Source: MGBC124762 sp048201935 (lineage in GTDB: Bacteria > Bacillota > Clostridia > Oscillospirales > Oscillospiraceae). Taken from it: DNA of 64,000 bases. Below the pieces are notes generated by a model. That model was not told where the DNA came from, ran no database searches, and saw only the letters and a program-made list of their open reading frames with translations. The stretch is from contig DBFBGR010000002.1 of assembly GCA_048201935.1 (NCBI GenBank), positions 1-64,000 of the forward strand. The letters run 5' to 3'. The position numbers and the translations under genes were made by a program. The first letter of the stretch is position 1. Each line of letters begins with the position of its first letter. Shown here in pieces: positions 24,800-33,460 of this stretch.

Positions 24800-24837
24800 A
24801 AGGGGCGATAATACCGAATCGGTACTTATCGCCCCTT
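24800..24837 (+). terminator. clpX terminator
   Basis: Twelve-base perfect arms (24800-24811 and 24826-24837) lie 11 bp after the clpX stop. The outer A and T tails are short. Confidence 0.8.
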
Positions 24838-24890
24838 CTGTCTTTTACGAAGCTATTGCAACGCGCGTTTGGAAAGGGGAGAAGGGCCTT

Positions 24891-27284
24891 ATGACCTTAA
24901 CGCCTGTGACTGTGGAGAAGATGCCCGTTTTGCCGCTGCGTGGGCTGGCGGTCTTTCCCAATATGCTCCTCCACTTCGACGTGGCCCGGTTCCAGTCGGT
25001 GAAGGCCCTGGACAAGGCCATGGCCGCCGGTGGGCCGGTATTCCTAGCGCCCCAAAAGGACCTGTCTGTGGAAGAGCCCCAGCCGGATGATCTCTGCGAG
25101 GTGGGGGCGGTCTGCTCCATCCGTCAGCTTCTGCGCCTGCCCGGCGGCAGCGTCCGGGTGCTGGTGGAGGGCCTGCACCGTGGCCGCATCGCCCAGGTGA
25201 TCCAGCTTTCACCCTATTTGGAGGCGGAGGTGGAGACTATCACGCCGCCTCGGGGGCGTAACTCCACCCGTACCGAGGCCCTGATCCGCCGGACCTACGA
25301 GGTCTATGGCCGCTACGCCGAGCTGGCGCCCACCACGCCGGAGACCATGCTGAACGTCCTGTCCAGCAGCGACCCCGGCTATATCGCCGACTATATCGCC
25401 CAAAACGTCTCCCTCCGCGCCGAGGACCAGCAGGCCATCCTCTGTGAGCTTCGCCCGGCCCGGCGGCTGGAAAAGCTCTGCCGCCTTTTGCAACGGGAGG
25501 TGGAGGTGCTGACCCTGGAGAGCGATGTGGAGAGCCAGGTCCGCCAAGGCTTGGAGCAAAACCAGCGCGACTACTATCTCCGGGAGCAGCTACGGGTCAT
25601 CCGTCAGGAACTGGGTGAGGGCGAGGACGACGAGCTTGTGGCCTACCGCGCCAAGATCGACCGGGCCAAGCTGCCCCAGGAGGTCCGGGAGCGGCTTTTG
25701 AGCGAGCTCTCCCGGCTGGAAAAGCAGCCCTACGGCTCGGCGGAAAGCGCGGTGAGCCGCAACTACCTGGACGTGTGCTTAGAGCTGCCCTGGGGCAGGT
25801 ATACCAAGGAGCGGGCCGACGTAGCCGCCGCCCGCCATGCCCTGGACCGGGACCACTACGGCATGGACAAGGTCAAGGAGCGCATTTTGGAATATGTGGC
25901 CGTGCGCCAACTGGCCCCGGAGCTGAAGGGGCAGATCCTTTGCCTGGTGGGCCCTCCCGGGGTGGGCAAGACCTCCATCGCCATGTCCATCGCCCGTGCC
26001 CTGGGCCGTAAGCTGGCCCGGGTCTCTCTGGGCGGCGTCCATGATGAGGCGGAAATTCGAGGCCACCGCAAGACCTACGTGGGCTCCATGCCCGGGCGCA
26101 TCATTACGGGCCTGCGCCGGGCCGGGAGCATGAACCCCGTTTTGGTGTTGGACGAGATCGACAAGCTGGGCAGCGATGGCCGCAGCGACCCCACCGCCGC
26201 GCTTTTGGAGGTGCTGGACCCGGAGCAGAACGCCGCCTTCCGGGACAACTTCCTAGAGCTGCCCTTCGATCTGTCCCAGGTCCTCTTTATCACCACCGCC
26301 AACACCCTGGACACCGTGCCCCGGCCCCTTCGAGACCGCATGGAGATCATCGAGCTGCCCAGCTACACCGACCTGGAAAAGCTCCGCATCGCCAAGGGCT
26401 ATCTGCTGCCTCGCCAGCTCAAACGCCACGGTTTGAAAAAGAGCCAGCTCAAGCTCACCGACCAGGCCATTCTTCGCGTCATTACCGCTTACACCCGGGA
26501 GTCGGGGGTCCGGCTGCTGGAGCAGCAGCTGGCCAAGCTGTGCCGAAAGACGGCGATGGAAGTAGTGGCAGGAGATGTAAAGGCGGTTGCCATTACAGAC
26601 AAAGACCTGGAGACCTATCTGGGCGTGCCCAAATACCACCCGGAAACGCAGGCCTTGGAGTCCAGGATCGGCGTGGTCAACGGCCTGGCCTGGACGGAGG
26701 CCGGCGGCGAACTCCTAGAGGTGGAGGTCAACGTCATGCCCGGCACTGGCAAGGTGGAGCTGACGGGCAACCTGGGCGATGTGATGAAGGAATCGGCCCA
26801 GGCGGCGCTGTCCTGCGTGCGCAGCCGCTGGGCCCAGCTGGGTCTGGACGCGCAGTTCTACAAGACCAAGGATATCCATGTCCATTTCCCCGAGGGCGCG
26901 GTGCCCAAGGACGGCCCCTCGGCGGGGGTAGCCATCGTCACGGCTATGGTCTCGGCGTTGACGGACACGCCGGTGGCCCCAGGGCTTGCCATGACAGGGG
27001 AGATCACCCTCCGGGGCCGGGTGCTGCCCATCGGCGGTCTGCGGGAGAAGAGCATGGCGGCCCTGCGAAATGGCGTGGGCACCGTCCTCATCCCGGCGGA
27101 CAACGAAAAAGACCTGGCCGAGCTGGACCCGGCGGTCCGCTCCCAGCTGCGGTTCATCACCGTGTCGGAGGTGGACCAGGTGCTGGCCCAAGGCTTGGAA
27201 CAGCGGCCTTTGGAGGACCGTGGGGCACAGAGCGTGCCCTATGTGCCCGTGGCTCGTGGGCCCCAGCCGGGATTGAAACAGTGA
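24891..27284 (+). CDS. lon: ATP-dependent protease Lon
   Basis: The 797-residue protease has an N-terminal substrate domain (starting P-V-L-P-L-R-G-L-A-V-F-P), an AAA+ module with Walker A G-P-P-G-V-G-K-T (354-361) and V-L-D-E-I-D-K-L, and a C-terminal protease with the Ser-Lys dyad. Ser677 is in K-D-G-P-S-A-G and Lys720 in R-E-K-S-M-A-A. The spacing equals that of E. coli Lon. It degrades misfolded and regulatory proteins. It is followed 11 bp later by engB, the usual Firmicutes pair. Confidence 0.97.
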   Translation: MTLTPVTVEKMPVLPLRGLAVFPNMLLHFDVARFQSVKALDKAMAAGGPVFLAPQKDLSVEEPQPDDLCEVGAVCSIRQLLRLPGGSVRVLVEGLHRGRIAQVIQLSPYLEAEVETITPPRGRNSTRTEALIRRTYEVYGRYAELAPTTPETMLNVLSSSDPGYIADYIAQNVSLRAEDQQAILCELRPARRLEKLCRLLQREVEVLTLESDVESQVRQGLEQNQRDYYLREQLRVIRQELGEGEDDELVAYRAKIDRAKLPQEVRERLLSELSRLEKQPYGSAESAVSRNYLDVCLELPWGRYTKERADVAAARHALDRDHYGMDKVKERILEYVAVRQLAPELKGQILCLVGPPGVGKTSIAMSIARALGRKLARVSLGGVHDEAEIRGHRKTYVGSMPGRIITGLRRAGSMNPVLVLDEIDKLGSDGRSDPTAALLEVLDPEQNAAFRDNFLELPFDLSQVLFITTANTLDTVPRPLRDRMEIIELPSYTDLEKLRIAKGYLLPRQLKRHGLKKSQLKLTDQAILRVITAYTRESGVRLLEQQLAKLCRKTAMEVVAGDVKAVAITDKDLETYLGVPKYHPETQALESRIGVVNGLAWTEAGGELLEVEVNVMPGTGKVELTGNLGDVMKESAQAALSCVRSRWAQLGLDAQFYKTKDIHVHFPEGAVPKDGPSAGVAIVTAMVSALTDTPVAPGLAMTGEITLRGRVLPIGGLREKSMAALRNGVGTVLIPADNEKDLAELDPAVRSQLRFITVSEVDQVLAQGLEQRPLEDRGAQSVPYVPVARGPQPGLKQ

Positions 27285-27295
27285 GGTGAGAGAGA

Positions 27296-27883
27296 ATGGA
27301 CGTGAATTGGAACAAGGCGGAGTTCATCCGCTCAGCGGTGAAGCCTGCCGATTTTCCCCATGACGGCCTGCCCCAGATTGTTTTCTCCGGGCGGTCCAAT
27401 GTGGGCAAGTCCTCGGTCATCAACCGGCTGCTGAACCGGAAAAACTTTGCCCGGGTGGGGGCCGCGCCGGGCAAGACCACCCACATCAACTACTTTCTCA
27501 TTGACCAGAAGCTCTACTTCGTGGACCTGCCCGGCTACGGCTACGCCAAGGTATCCCAGGCCGAGCGCGCCCGCTGGGGCAAGCTCATCGAGGCCTGGTT
27601 CGCCGATAGCTCGCTGATGGCCCTGGGGGCCATGCTGGTGGACCTTCGCCACAAGCCCACGGCGGACGACATCACCATGGGTCAGTGGTACGCCGCCAGC
27701 GGCAAGCCCTATGTGGTGGTGGCCAACAAGCTGGACAAGGTGAAAAAGAGCGAGCTGGAGGGCAATATCCTGCGTATCCGGGAGACTTTGGAGCTGCCCG
27801 ACGAGGTGCCCGTCATCCCCTTTTCCGCGGAAAAGGGGGACGGCAAGCAAGAGCTCATCGGCCAAATTCTGTCCCACATTTAG
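27296..27883 (+). CDS. engB: Ribosome biogenesis GTP-binding protein EngB (YsxC)
   Basis: The 195-residue GTPase has G1 G-R-S-N-V-G-K-S-S (32-40), the family signature D-L-P-G-Y-G-Y-A-K, and G4 N-K-L-D-K. It acts in 50S subunit assembly and is usually essential. GAGGTGAGAG precedes the ATG. It lies in an operon with lon and a FAH-family gene. Confidence 0.96.
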   Translation: MDVNWNKAEFIRSAVKPADFPHDGLPQIVFSGRSNVGKSSVINRLLNRKNFARVGAAPGKTTHINYFLIDQKLYFVDLPGYGYAKVSQAERARWGKLIEAWFADSSLMALGAMLVDLRHKPTADDITMGQWYAASGKPYVVVANKLDKVKKSELEGNILRIRETLELPDEVPVIPFSAEKGDGKQELIGQILSHI

Positions 27884-27892
27884 GAGGTCGCC

Positions 27893-28669
27893 ATGAAATT
27901 TATACGATTTTTGAAGGGAGAAGTTCCCGCCTGGGGCCAGGTGGAGGGAGAAGCCGTCCGTTGCCTGAGCAAGCCGCCCTATGACGAGGCCTCCTACACC
28001 GGCGAAAGCCTGGCACTGCAGGACTGTCGGCTGCTGGCCCCCTGTGAGCCCACCAAGATCGTCTGCGTGGGCAAGAATTACTATGACCACGCCGTGGAGA
28101 TGGGCGAGGGGGTCCCCGACCACCCCATTTTGTTTCTCAAAGGCCCTAATGTGCTCAGCCATCCCGGCAGCCCCATCACCGCCCCGGACTTCGTGACGCG
28201 GGTGGACTACGAGGGTGAGTTGGCGGTGGTCATCGGCAAGCGGGCCAAGAACGTGAAGGCCCATGACGCCAAGGACTACATACTGGGCTACACCTGCTTC
28301 AACGACGTTACCGCCCGGCTGGTCCAGAAGTCCGACGGCCAGTGGACCCGGGGCAAGAGCATGGACGGCTTTGGCCCCTGCGGCCCCTGGGTCACCGACG
28401 AGGTGGACCCCGCCGACCTTGCCGTTACCACCCGGCTCAACGGCCAGGTGGTCCAGCAGAGCAGGACAAGCCTTTTTATGCACGCCGTGCCCGAGCTCAT
28501 CGAGTTTATCACCGCCTCCATGACCCTGGAGCCCGGCGACCTCATCGCCACCGGCACCCCTGCCGGCATCGGCCCCATGAAGGACGGCGACCAGGTGGAG
28601 GTGGACATCCAGGGCATCGGTACACTGGCAAACCCGGTGGTTTTGCCCAAGATCAAGGGATCGACCTAA
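27893..28669 (+). CDS. Fumarylacetoacetate hydrolase family protein
   Basis: The 258-residue protein shows the FAH-fold motifs: K-I-V-C-V-G-K-N-Y-Y-D-H-A, L-F-L-K-G-P-N-V, D-Y-E-G-E-L-A-V-V-I-G-K, G-Y-T-C-F-N-D-V-T-A-R, and the late D-L-I-A-T-G-T-P-A-G-I-G-P segment. The acidic metal ligands are present. The family covers acylpyruvases, oxaloacetate decarboxylases or tautomerases and hydratase/isomerases. The exact substrate cannot be assigned. It starts 9 bp after engB with AGGAGG. Confidence 0.9.
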   Translation: MKFIRFLKGEVPAWGQVEGEAVRCLSKPPYDEASYTGESLALQDCRLLAPCEPTKIVCVGKNYYDHAVEMGEGVPDHPILFLKGPNVLSHPGSPITAPDFVTRVDYEGELAVVIGKRAKNVKAHDAKDYILGYTCFNDVTARLVQKSDGQWTRGKSMDGFGPCGPWVTDEVDPADLAVTTRLNGQVVQQSRTSLFMHAVPELIEFITASMTLEPGDLIATGTPAGIGPMKDGDQVEVDIQGIGTLANPVVLPKIKGST

Positions 28670-28687
28670 TTAAGCTAGGAGGAAACA

Positions 28688-29275
28688 ATGAACACACCGC
28701 GAATTGAAACACAGCGACTGATTTTGAGAAAATTCACGCAAAATGATATAGAGGCGTTGTACCTGATATTGGCCGACGAGGAGGTCAACACCTTTCTACC
28801 GTGGTTCCCGCTGAAGGACCTGGAGGAGGCGCGGCGCTTCTTTGAGGCCAGGTACGCGGCAAACTATGAGAAGCCGCAGGCCTACGCTTACGCGATCTGC
28901 CTGAAGGAGGACGACATCCCCATCGGCTACATCAAGGTGGATATGGATGAAAGCCATGATTTCGGTTATGGACTTCGCAAGGAGTTTTGGCACCGGGGGA
29001 TCGTGACAGAGGCGGCAAAGGCTATTGTGGCGCAGGTAAAAAAGGACGGACTGCCCTACATCACAGCCACCCACGACGTAAACAATCCCCGCAGCGGCGG
29101 GGTCATGCGGCAGGTGGGGATGCAATATCAGTATTCCTATGAGGAGCAGTGGCAGCCCAAGGACATTTTGGTCACCTTCCGGATGTATCAGCTGAATTTT
29201 GACGAAAAAGATAAGCGTGTTTTCAAAAAATATTGGGATGATGCCGCTGTGCGTTTTGTAGAGGAAGATCTCTAA
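28688..29275 (+). CDS. GNAT family N-acetyltransferase
   Basis: The 195-residue protein has the RimJ/RimL layout: R-I-E-T-Q-R-L-I-L-R-K-F at the start, P-I-G-Y-I-K-V-D, the F-G-Y-G-L-R-K-E-F-W-H-R-G-I-V-T-E-A-A motif A, and N-N-P-R-S-G-G-V-M-R-Q-V-G-M-Q-Y. The substrate is unknown. AGGAGG precedes the ATG. Its AT content is somewhat above the neighbours. It converges on the unknown gene at 29,332 with a shared terminator between them. Confidence 0.88.
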   Translation: MNTPRIETQRLILRKFTQNDIEALYLILADEEVNTFLPWFPLKDLEEARRFFEARYAANYEKPQAYAYAICLKEDDIPIGYIKVDMDESHDFGYGLRKEFWHRGIVTEAAKAIVAQVKKDGLPYITATHDVNNPRSGGVMRQVGMQYQYSYEEQWQPKDILVTFRMYQLNFDEKDKRVFKKYWDDAAVRFVEEDL

Positions 29276-29284
29276 GATAAAAAA

Positions 29285-29312
29285 CCACCGCCGCTGTATG
29301 TACAGCGGCGGT
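29285..29312. terminator. Bidirectional terminator
   Basis: Perfect 13-bp arms (29285-29297 and 29300-29312) sit between converging genes, with T-rich sequence on the right and A-rich on the left. Confidence 0.8.
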
Positions 29313-29331
29313 GTTCCTTTTCCAAGCGGTT

Positions 29332-29748
29332 TTAGAGCTTATCCGAATCGATCAAAATGTTGTCGGTGCCGTGTTCTTCAAATTCGCTGATGTACGCGTC
29401 GATGCGGCTGGCCAGCTCGGGATAGTTGGTCTCGTCGATGGGGGGGTCGTCCATGTCCCGGCGGGCCAGGTCCTCGGCCAGAATGTCGAAGAATACGTCG
29501 TTTTCATACTGCATGATGGCCTCGTGGATGCCGCCCTCGGCGAAGGCCCGAGAGGGGACGATCTCCCCTTGATAAATTTCCGCCAGTTGGGGCATGCCCT
29601 CCTGGGCGGCCCGGAGAAAGAGCAGAGACTCTACCCGGTCATAGTCCTTGATGCGGTCGTCGCCGCGGGTAGAGTTCAAGATCCAGTTGCCGATGTATAC
29701 CATGTCCAGCAGACGGCGAAAGTCCTTTTTGCTCAGCTCCAGCTTCAA
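29332..29748 (-). CDS. Conserved hypothetical protein
   Basis: This 138-residue, acidic, mostly helical protein starts K-L-E-L-S-K-K-D-F-R-R-L-L-D-M-V-Y-I-G-N-W-I-L-N-S. It has no membrane segment or recognisable catalytic motif. I recall similar proteins of unknown function in Oscillospiraceae and other Firmicutes. The start is TTG at 29748, supported by AGGAGG placed 7 nt upstream. It stands alone, converging on the GNAT gene. Confidence 0.7.
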   Translation of the reverse strand: MKLELSKKDFRRLLDMVYIGNWILNSTRGDDRIKDYDRVESLLFLRAAQEGMPQLAEIYQGEIVPSRAFAEGGIHEAIMQYENDVFFDILAEDLARRDMDDPPIDETNYPELASRIDAYISEFEEHGTDNILIDSDKL

Positions 29749-29863
29749 CGCGATCCCTCCTGTTCCGGCAAGCTTAAAGCTACCCTATATTATAGCGACT
29801 TTTCCGCCGTTGTCAAACCCCCAAACTCTGGAAGAAAGACACGGCGCAAACGTGAAATTTTTG

Positions 29864-29892
29864 TTGAAATACATGGCGCTGTCGGGTATAAT
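29864..29892 (+). promoter_or_regulatory. Promoter of the DUF1858 gene
   Basis: TTGAAA (29864-29869) and TATAAT (29887-29892) with 17-bp spacing, 43 bp upstream of the start. Confidence 0.8.
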
Positions 29893-29935
29893 AAAGAGGC
29901 AGAAATGCGCAAAGAGAAATAGGAGGTCACGTATC

Positions 29936-30136
29936 ATGGCTCAGATCACAAAGGATACCATCATTGGCGACATCCTGGACATCGCCCCGGACGCCGCCCC
30001 CATCTTCATGTCCATCGGCATGCACTGCCTGGGCTGTCCCGCCTCCCGGGGCGAGACGGTGGAGCAAGCCTGTGCGGTCCACGGCGTGCCTGTGGACGCC
30101 CTGCTGGCCAAGCTCAACGAGCTGGTCAAGGACTGA
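29936..30136 (+). CDS. DUF1858 domain protein
   Basis: The 66-residue protein is a single DUF1858 domain: I-T-K-D-T-I-I-G-D-I-L, P-I-F-M-S-I-G-M-H-C-L-G-C-P and the A-C-A-V-H-G-V-P-V-D-A-L segment. The H-C-L-G-C motif is conserved. Related domains form the N-terminus of ScdA/RIC iron-sulfur repair proteins and sit beside hybrid cluster proteins. No such partner is nearby. It has its own strong promoter and terminator. Confidence 0.85.
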   Translation: MAQITKDTIIGDILDIAPDAAPIFMSIGMHCLGCPASRGETVEQACAVHGVPVDALLAKLNELVKD

Positions 30137-30145
30137 AAACGCTGC

Positions 30146-30175
30146 AAAAAAGAGCGGCCAACGCCGCTCTTTTTT
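30146..30175 (+). terminator. Terminator after DUF1858 gene
   Basis: AGAGCGGC (30151-30158) and GCCGCTCT (30163-30170) across a 4-nt loop, flanked by A and T runs. Confidence 0.85.
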
Positions 30176-30197
30176 CATCGAGAGGAGGAGAGTGCCC

Positions 30198-30887
30198 GTG
30201 GCGCTAAAGCTGACCCCAAGGCTCCAGGCGGTGGCGGAGCGCGTGCCCCAGGGCGCGCGGTTGGCCGACGTGGGCACCGACCACGCCTACCTGCCCGCGT
30301 GGCTGCTGCTGGAGCGGAGAATTCCCTTCGCGGTGTGTACCGACCTTCGCAAGGGGCCCTTGGACCGGGCCCGGGAGACGGTGGAGCGCCACGGCGTGGC
30401 GGACCGGGTCTCCCTGCGGCTGTGCGACGGCCTAGCCGGGGTAGACGCTGGCGAAGTGGACTGCGTGGCCATCGCCGGGATGGGCGGCGAGACGATTTTA
30501 AGCATCCTGGCCGCCGCGCCCTGGGCCCGGGACAAGACCTGCGTGGTCCAGCCCATGAGCTCGCTGGGCGACCTGCGCTCTGGGCTGGGGAGCCTGGGAC
30601 TGCATATTTCCGGCGAGACCATCGTCCGGGAAGGGGAGACCCTTTACATCGTCATGGACCTGGCCCCGGGGCCCGAGGGGCCGCTGACAGCGGCCCAGGT
30701 GCTGGTAGGTCGGGCGTCCAGCCACGCCGCCGACCCGCTGTGGCCGGACTATCTGGCCCAGGAGACGTTACGCGCCCGTAGGGCGCTGGCGGGATTGGAG
30801 CGGTCAGGCAAGACTCAGGACCAGGCCCGACGGGCCGAGCTGGAGGCGGCCCTGGCCGGGCTGGAGCAAATGGAAAAGGAGCTTTGA
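30198..30887 (+). CDS. trmK: tRNA (adenine(22)-N1)-methyltransferase TrmK
   Basis: The 229-residue SAM-dependent enzyme makes m1A22 in tRNA. Signatures are L-T-P-R-L-Q-A-V-A, L-A-D-V-G-T-D-H-A-Y-L-P (SAM site), C-D-G-L-A-G-V and A-I-A-G-M-G-G-E-T-I. The start is GTG. I chose 30198, 10 nt after AGGAGG, over a second in-frame GTG at 30192 that is too close. It is followed one base later by the Nif3-like gene, the usual Firmicutes pair. Confidence 0.92.
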   Translation: MALKLTPRLQAVAERVPQGARLADVGTDHAYLPAWLLLERRIPFAVCTDLRKGPLDRARETVERHGVADRVSLRLCDGLAGVDAGEVDCVAIAGMGGETILSILAAAPWARDKTCVVQPMSSLGDLRSGLGSLGLHISGETIVREGETLYIVMDLAPGPEGPLTAAQVLVGRASSHAADPLWPDYLAQETLRARRALAGLERSGKTQDQARRAELEAALAGLEQMEKEL

Positions 30888-30888
30888 T

Positions 30889-31671
30889 ATGACGAGCGTT
30901 CAGGATATTTACGACTACATCGACGACTTCGCGCCCTTCGCCACCCAACTGGACTTTGACAATGCCGGACTGTTGGTGGGGGACAAAAACGCTCCGGTGG
31001 GCCGGGTGCTGCTGGCCCTGGACGCCACGCTGGCCGTGGCCCGGGAGGCGGCGCGCAAGGGCTGTGGGCTCATCGTGACCCACCATCCTTTGATCTTTCA
31101 CCCTCTGAAGGCGGTGCGCCCGGAGGACCCCACACAGGCGGTGGTGGCCCAGCTGGTGCGTAAAAACATTGCTCTCATCTGCGCCCACACCAACTTAGAC
31201 GCCGCCCCCGGCGGCGTTAACGACGTGCTGATGGACCGCCTGGGGGCCAAGGTCACCGGGGTTTTGGAGCCCATGGGAGATGGCTGCGGCATGGGCCGTG
31301 TGGGTGAGCTCCGCCAGGCGATGGAGCCCCGGGACTTTGCCGCCCACGTGAAAAAGGCCCTGGGGGCCAGGGCTGTCCGAGCCACCCTGGGCGACCGGCC
31401 GGTGAAAAGGCTGGCCGTCTGCGGCGGCGCGGGCGGCGATCTGCTGGACCTGGCGGTCTCCCACGGAGCGGACGCCTACGTCACCGCCGATGTGAAGCAC
31501 CACGAGTTCCTGGCTGCCCAGGCCCTGGGCGTTACCCTGGTGGACGGCGGCCACTTTGCCACGGAAAACCCTGTGATGCCCGCCCTGGCGGAGCGGCTGT
31601 CCCAGGCTTTCGCCAAGGACGGCGTGGAATTCCTCCTCTCCACCCAAAAAGAGCCCTACCGTCAGGCGTGA
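30889..31671 (+). CDS. Nif3-like dinuclear metal centre hexameric protein
   Basis: The 260-residue protein has the Nif3/YqfO metal-ligand segments: F-D-N-A-G-L-L-V-G, L-I-V-T-H-H-P-L-I-F-H-P, C-A-H-T-N-L-D-A-A-P-G-G-V-N-D, and the C-terminal D-G-G-H-F-A-T-E. The family is sometimes annotated as GTP cyclohydrolase 1 type 2, which is weakly supported. The true function is unclear. It lacks the inserted PII-like domain of longer YqfO proteins and is translationally linked to trmK. Confidence 0.92.
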   Translation: MTSVQDIYDYIDDFAPFATQLDFDNAGLLVGDKNAPVGRVLLALDATLAVAREAARKGCGLIVTHHPLIFHPLKAVRPEDPTQAVVAQLVRKNIALICAHTNLDAAPGGVNDVLMDRLGAKVTGVLEPMGDGCGMGRVGELRQAMEPRDFAAHVKKALGARAVRATLGDRPVKRLAVCGGAGGDLLDLAVSHGADAYVTADVKHHEFLAAQALGVTLVDGGHFATENPVMPALAERLSQAFAKDGVEFLLSTQKEPYRQA

Positions 31672-31675
31672 GGAC

Positions 31676-32062
31676 TTAAAACATCAGCCCCGGCTCCTGG
31701 TCCAGGACCTCTTCAAAGGACTTTTCGTACTCTAAGTAGCAGGCCAGAAGGAAGATGACCTCCGAGGGGCCGTCCATGTCCCGGGGGTGGGGCCCCACCA
31801 GCCGTTTCATCTGGTCCTCGTCCTTCCAGATCAAGTACCGGCAGCGGCTGCACAGCCGTCCTAACTGCTGTGTCACAGCGCAGGGGCTTTTTCCTAGCAA
31901 CTCCGCTACCGGAGCGTGAATATCCCAGACGAGCTGTATGGAGCTTCTGTTTCGGTGCTGGGTGAATATGAGCTGGTGGGCCAGCTCCACCGCCACCACC
32001 AGCGGCTGTATGTTCATGCGGGAAAAGCCAAAGACGGACCGGACCAATGTGTTTGCGTTCAT
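31676..32062 (-). CDS. Hypothetical protein, possibly Spo0A-C-terminal-like
   Basis: This 128-residue helical protein has a middle segment (W-D-I-H-A-P-V-A-E-L-L-G-K-S-P-C-A-V-T-Q-Q-L-G-R-L) that looks like a helix-turn-helix and loosely recalls the DNA-binding domain of Spo0A. The C-terminus is acidic (Y-L-E-Y-E-K-S-F-E-E-V-L-D). AAAGGAGG precedes ATG 32062. The gene converges on the Nif3-like gene with only 4 bp between them. The Spo0A comparison is by eye and weak. Confidence 0.6.
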   Translation of the reverse strand: MNANTLVRSVFGFSRMNIQPLVVAVELAHQLIFTQHRNRSSIQLVWDIHAPVAELLGKSPCAVTQQLGRLCSRCRYLIWKDEDQMKRLVGPHPRDMDGPSEVIFLLACYLEYEKSFEEVLDQEPGLMF

Positions 32063-32152
32063 GATGGAAGCCTCCTTTTTTTTAGGATACTTCCATAATA
32101 TACACGCTTTGCCTCGCCTGGGGGATATTTAATAGGAGGGGAAAATCGGGGG

Positions 32153-32181
32153 TTGAAAAATGGTCGAATCTATGGTAAACT
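32153..32181 (+). promoter_or_regulatory. yebC promoter
   Basis: TTGAAA (32153-32158) and TAAACT (32176-32181), spacing 17 bp, 33 bp upstream of yebC. Confidence 0.65.
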
Positions 32182-32213
32182 AATAGCCGAATTTTTGGGA
32201 AGGGATTGATACC

Positions 32214-32942
32214 ATGTCCGGACATTCCAAGTGGCATAATATTCAAAAGACCAAGGGCGCGGCGGACGCCAAGCGCTCCCAGATCTTCACCAAGATCGCC
32301 AAGGAGATGATCGTGGCGGTGAAGACCGGCGGCAGCGGCGACCCGGCCAACAACTCCCGTCTGGCCACCGTTATCGCCAAGGCCAAGGCGGCCAATATGC
32401 CCAACGACAACATCAAGCGCACCATCGACCGGGCCCTGGGCTCGGGCAATCAGGACGCTTATGAGAACGTCACCTACGAGGGCTACGGCCCCTGCGGCGT
32501 GGCCGTCATCGTGGAGGCCCTCACAGATAACCGCAACCGCACCGCCCCCAACGTCCGCCACCTTTTTGATAAGTATGGCGGCAACTTGGGCGCTACGGGC
32601 TGCGTGTCCTGGTCCTTTGATCAGAAGGGCGTCATCGTCATCGAGAAGGAGGACCTGGACGAGGACACGGTGATGATGGATGCCTTGGACGCCGGCGCCG
32701 CCGACTTCGAGGCCCAGGAGGAGGTCTTTGAGATCACCACCGTCCCCGAGGACTTTGCCGCCGTGGTGGCCGCTTTGGAGGGCAAAGGCTACGCCTTCCT
32801 CTCCGCCGAGGTGGCCATGGTGCCCCAGAACTACATCAAGCTGGAGAGCGAAGACGACATCAAGAACATGGAAAAGCTTATCGACCTCCTGGAGGAGGAC
32901 GAGGACGTTCAGAACGTTTACCACAACTGGGACCAGGACTGA
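32214..32942 (+). CDS. yebC: YebC/PmpR family protein
   Basis: The 242-residue protein opens with the diagnostic S-G-H-S-K-W-H-N-I-Q and contains A-A-N-M-P-N-D-N-I-K-R and Y-E-G-Y-G-P-C-G-V-A. The family has long been annotated as transcriptional regulators. Recent work on YebC and YeeI/TACO1-type proteins links it to translation of polyproline stretches. Both readings remain possible here. It is a single-gene unit with promoter and terminator. Confidence 0.95.
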   Translation: MSGHSKWHNIQKTKGAADAKRSQIFTKIAKEMIVAVKTGGSGDPANNSRLATVIAKAKAANMPNDNIKRTIDRALGSGNQDAYENVTYEGYGPCGVAVIVEALTDNRNRTAPNVRHLFDKYGGNLGATGCVSWSFDQKGVIVIEKEDLDEDTVMMDALDAGAADFEAQEEVFEITTVPEDFAAVVAALEGKGYAFLSAEVAMVPQNYIKLESEDDIKNMEKLIDLLEEDEDVQNVYHNWDQD

Positions 32943-32955
32943 GTTTTACGCGAAG

Positions 32956-32990
32956 AAAACGGTGTGACCACACAGGTCACACCGTTTTTT
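32956..32990. terminator. Bidirectional terminator between yebC and the HxlR gene
   Basis: Long A/T-flanked arms with core ACGGTGTGACC and GGTCACACCGT around a 5-nt loop serve both converging genes. The HxlR stop lies within the T-run. Confidence 0.85.
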
Positions 32991-33315
32991 ACTGTCCAAG
33001 GGACCGCTTGTAGCTCTCACCCCAGTCCTGCATGGCGTCCAGAATGGGGAACATACTGTGGCCCAGCTCGGTGAGGCTATATTCCACCCGGGGCGGGACC
33101 TCGGCGTAGACCTTACGTGCCACAAGGCCGCTCTCCTCCATCTGCCGCAGCTGGGCGGTGAGGACCTTCTGGCTGACCTGTCCCACCGACCGGCGCAGCT
33201 CGCCAAAGCGTTTGGTCCCCGGGCGCAGGTCCCGGAGGATAAGCACCTTCCACTTGTCACCGATGAGGGTCAAGGTGGTCTCCACCGGGCAGGCGGGCAA
33301 AGTTTTTTGTTCCAT
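32989..33315 (-). CDS. HxlR family transcriptional regulator
   Basis: The 108-residue winged-helix regulator has the family core C-P-V-E-T-T-L-T-L-I-G-D-K-W-K-V-L-I-L-R-D-L and G-T-K-R-F-G-E-L-R-R. The N-terminal Cys9 is at the position used for redox or electrophile sensing in HypR-type members. It is divergent from the 33,461 gene across a 145-bp gap with a 14-bp perfect palindrome. It probably regulates that gene and the macrodomain-sirtuin genes downstream of it. Confidence 0.92.
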   Translation of the reverse strand: MEQKTLPACPVETTLTLIGDKWKVLILRDLRPGTKRFGELRRSVGQVSQKVLTAQLRQMEESGLVARKVYAEVPPRVEYSLTELGHSMFPILDAMQDWGESYKRSLGQ

Positions 33316-33358
33316 GAAAGCCTTCTCCCTTCACAATGGTTTCCTTTTGGTAACTATC

Positions 33359-33372
33359 GCACAATATTGTGC
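33359..33372. promoter_or_regulatory. Candidate HxlR operator
   Basis: GCACAATATTGTGC is a perfect 14-bp palindrome centred in the divergent intergenic region. Partial symmetry extends outward (GTAA on the left, TTAC on the right), as expected for a dimeric winged-helix repressor. Confidence 0.6.
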
Positions 33373-33460
33373 CTACTTTACACTTGGATGGTATGGACTT
33401 ATGATAAGGCCAACGAGGGAAAAAGTCAATCCCTTGACAATCCAAAGGAGGAACCTTATC

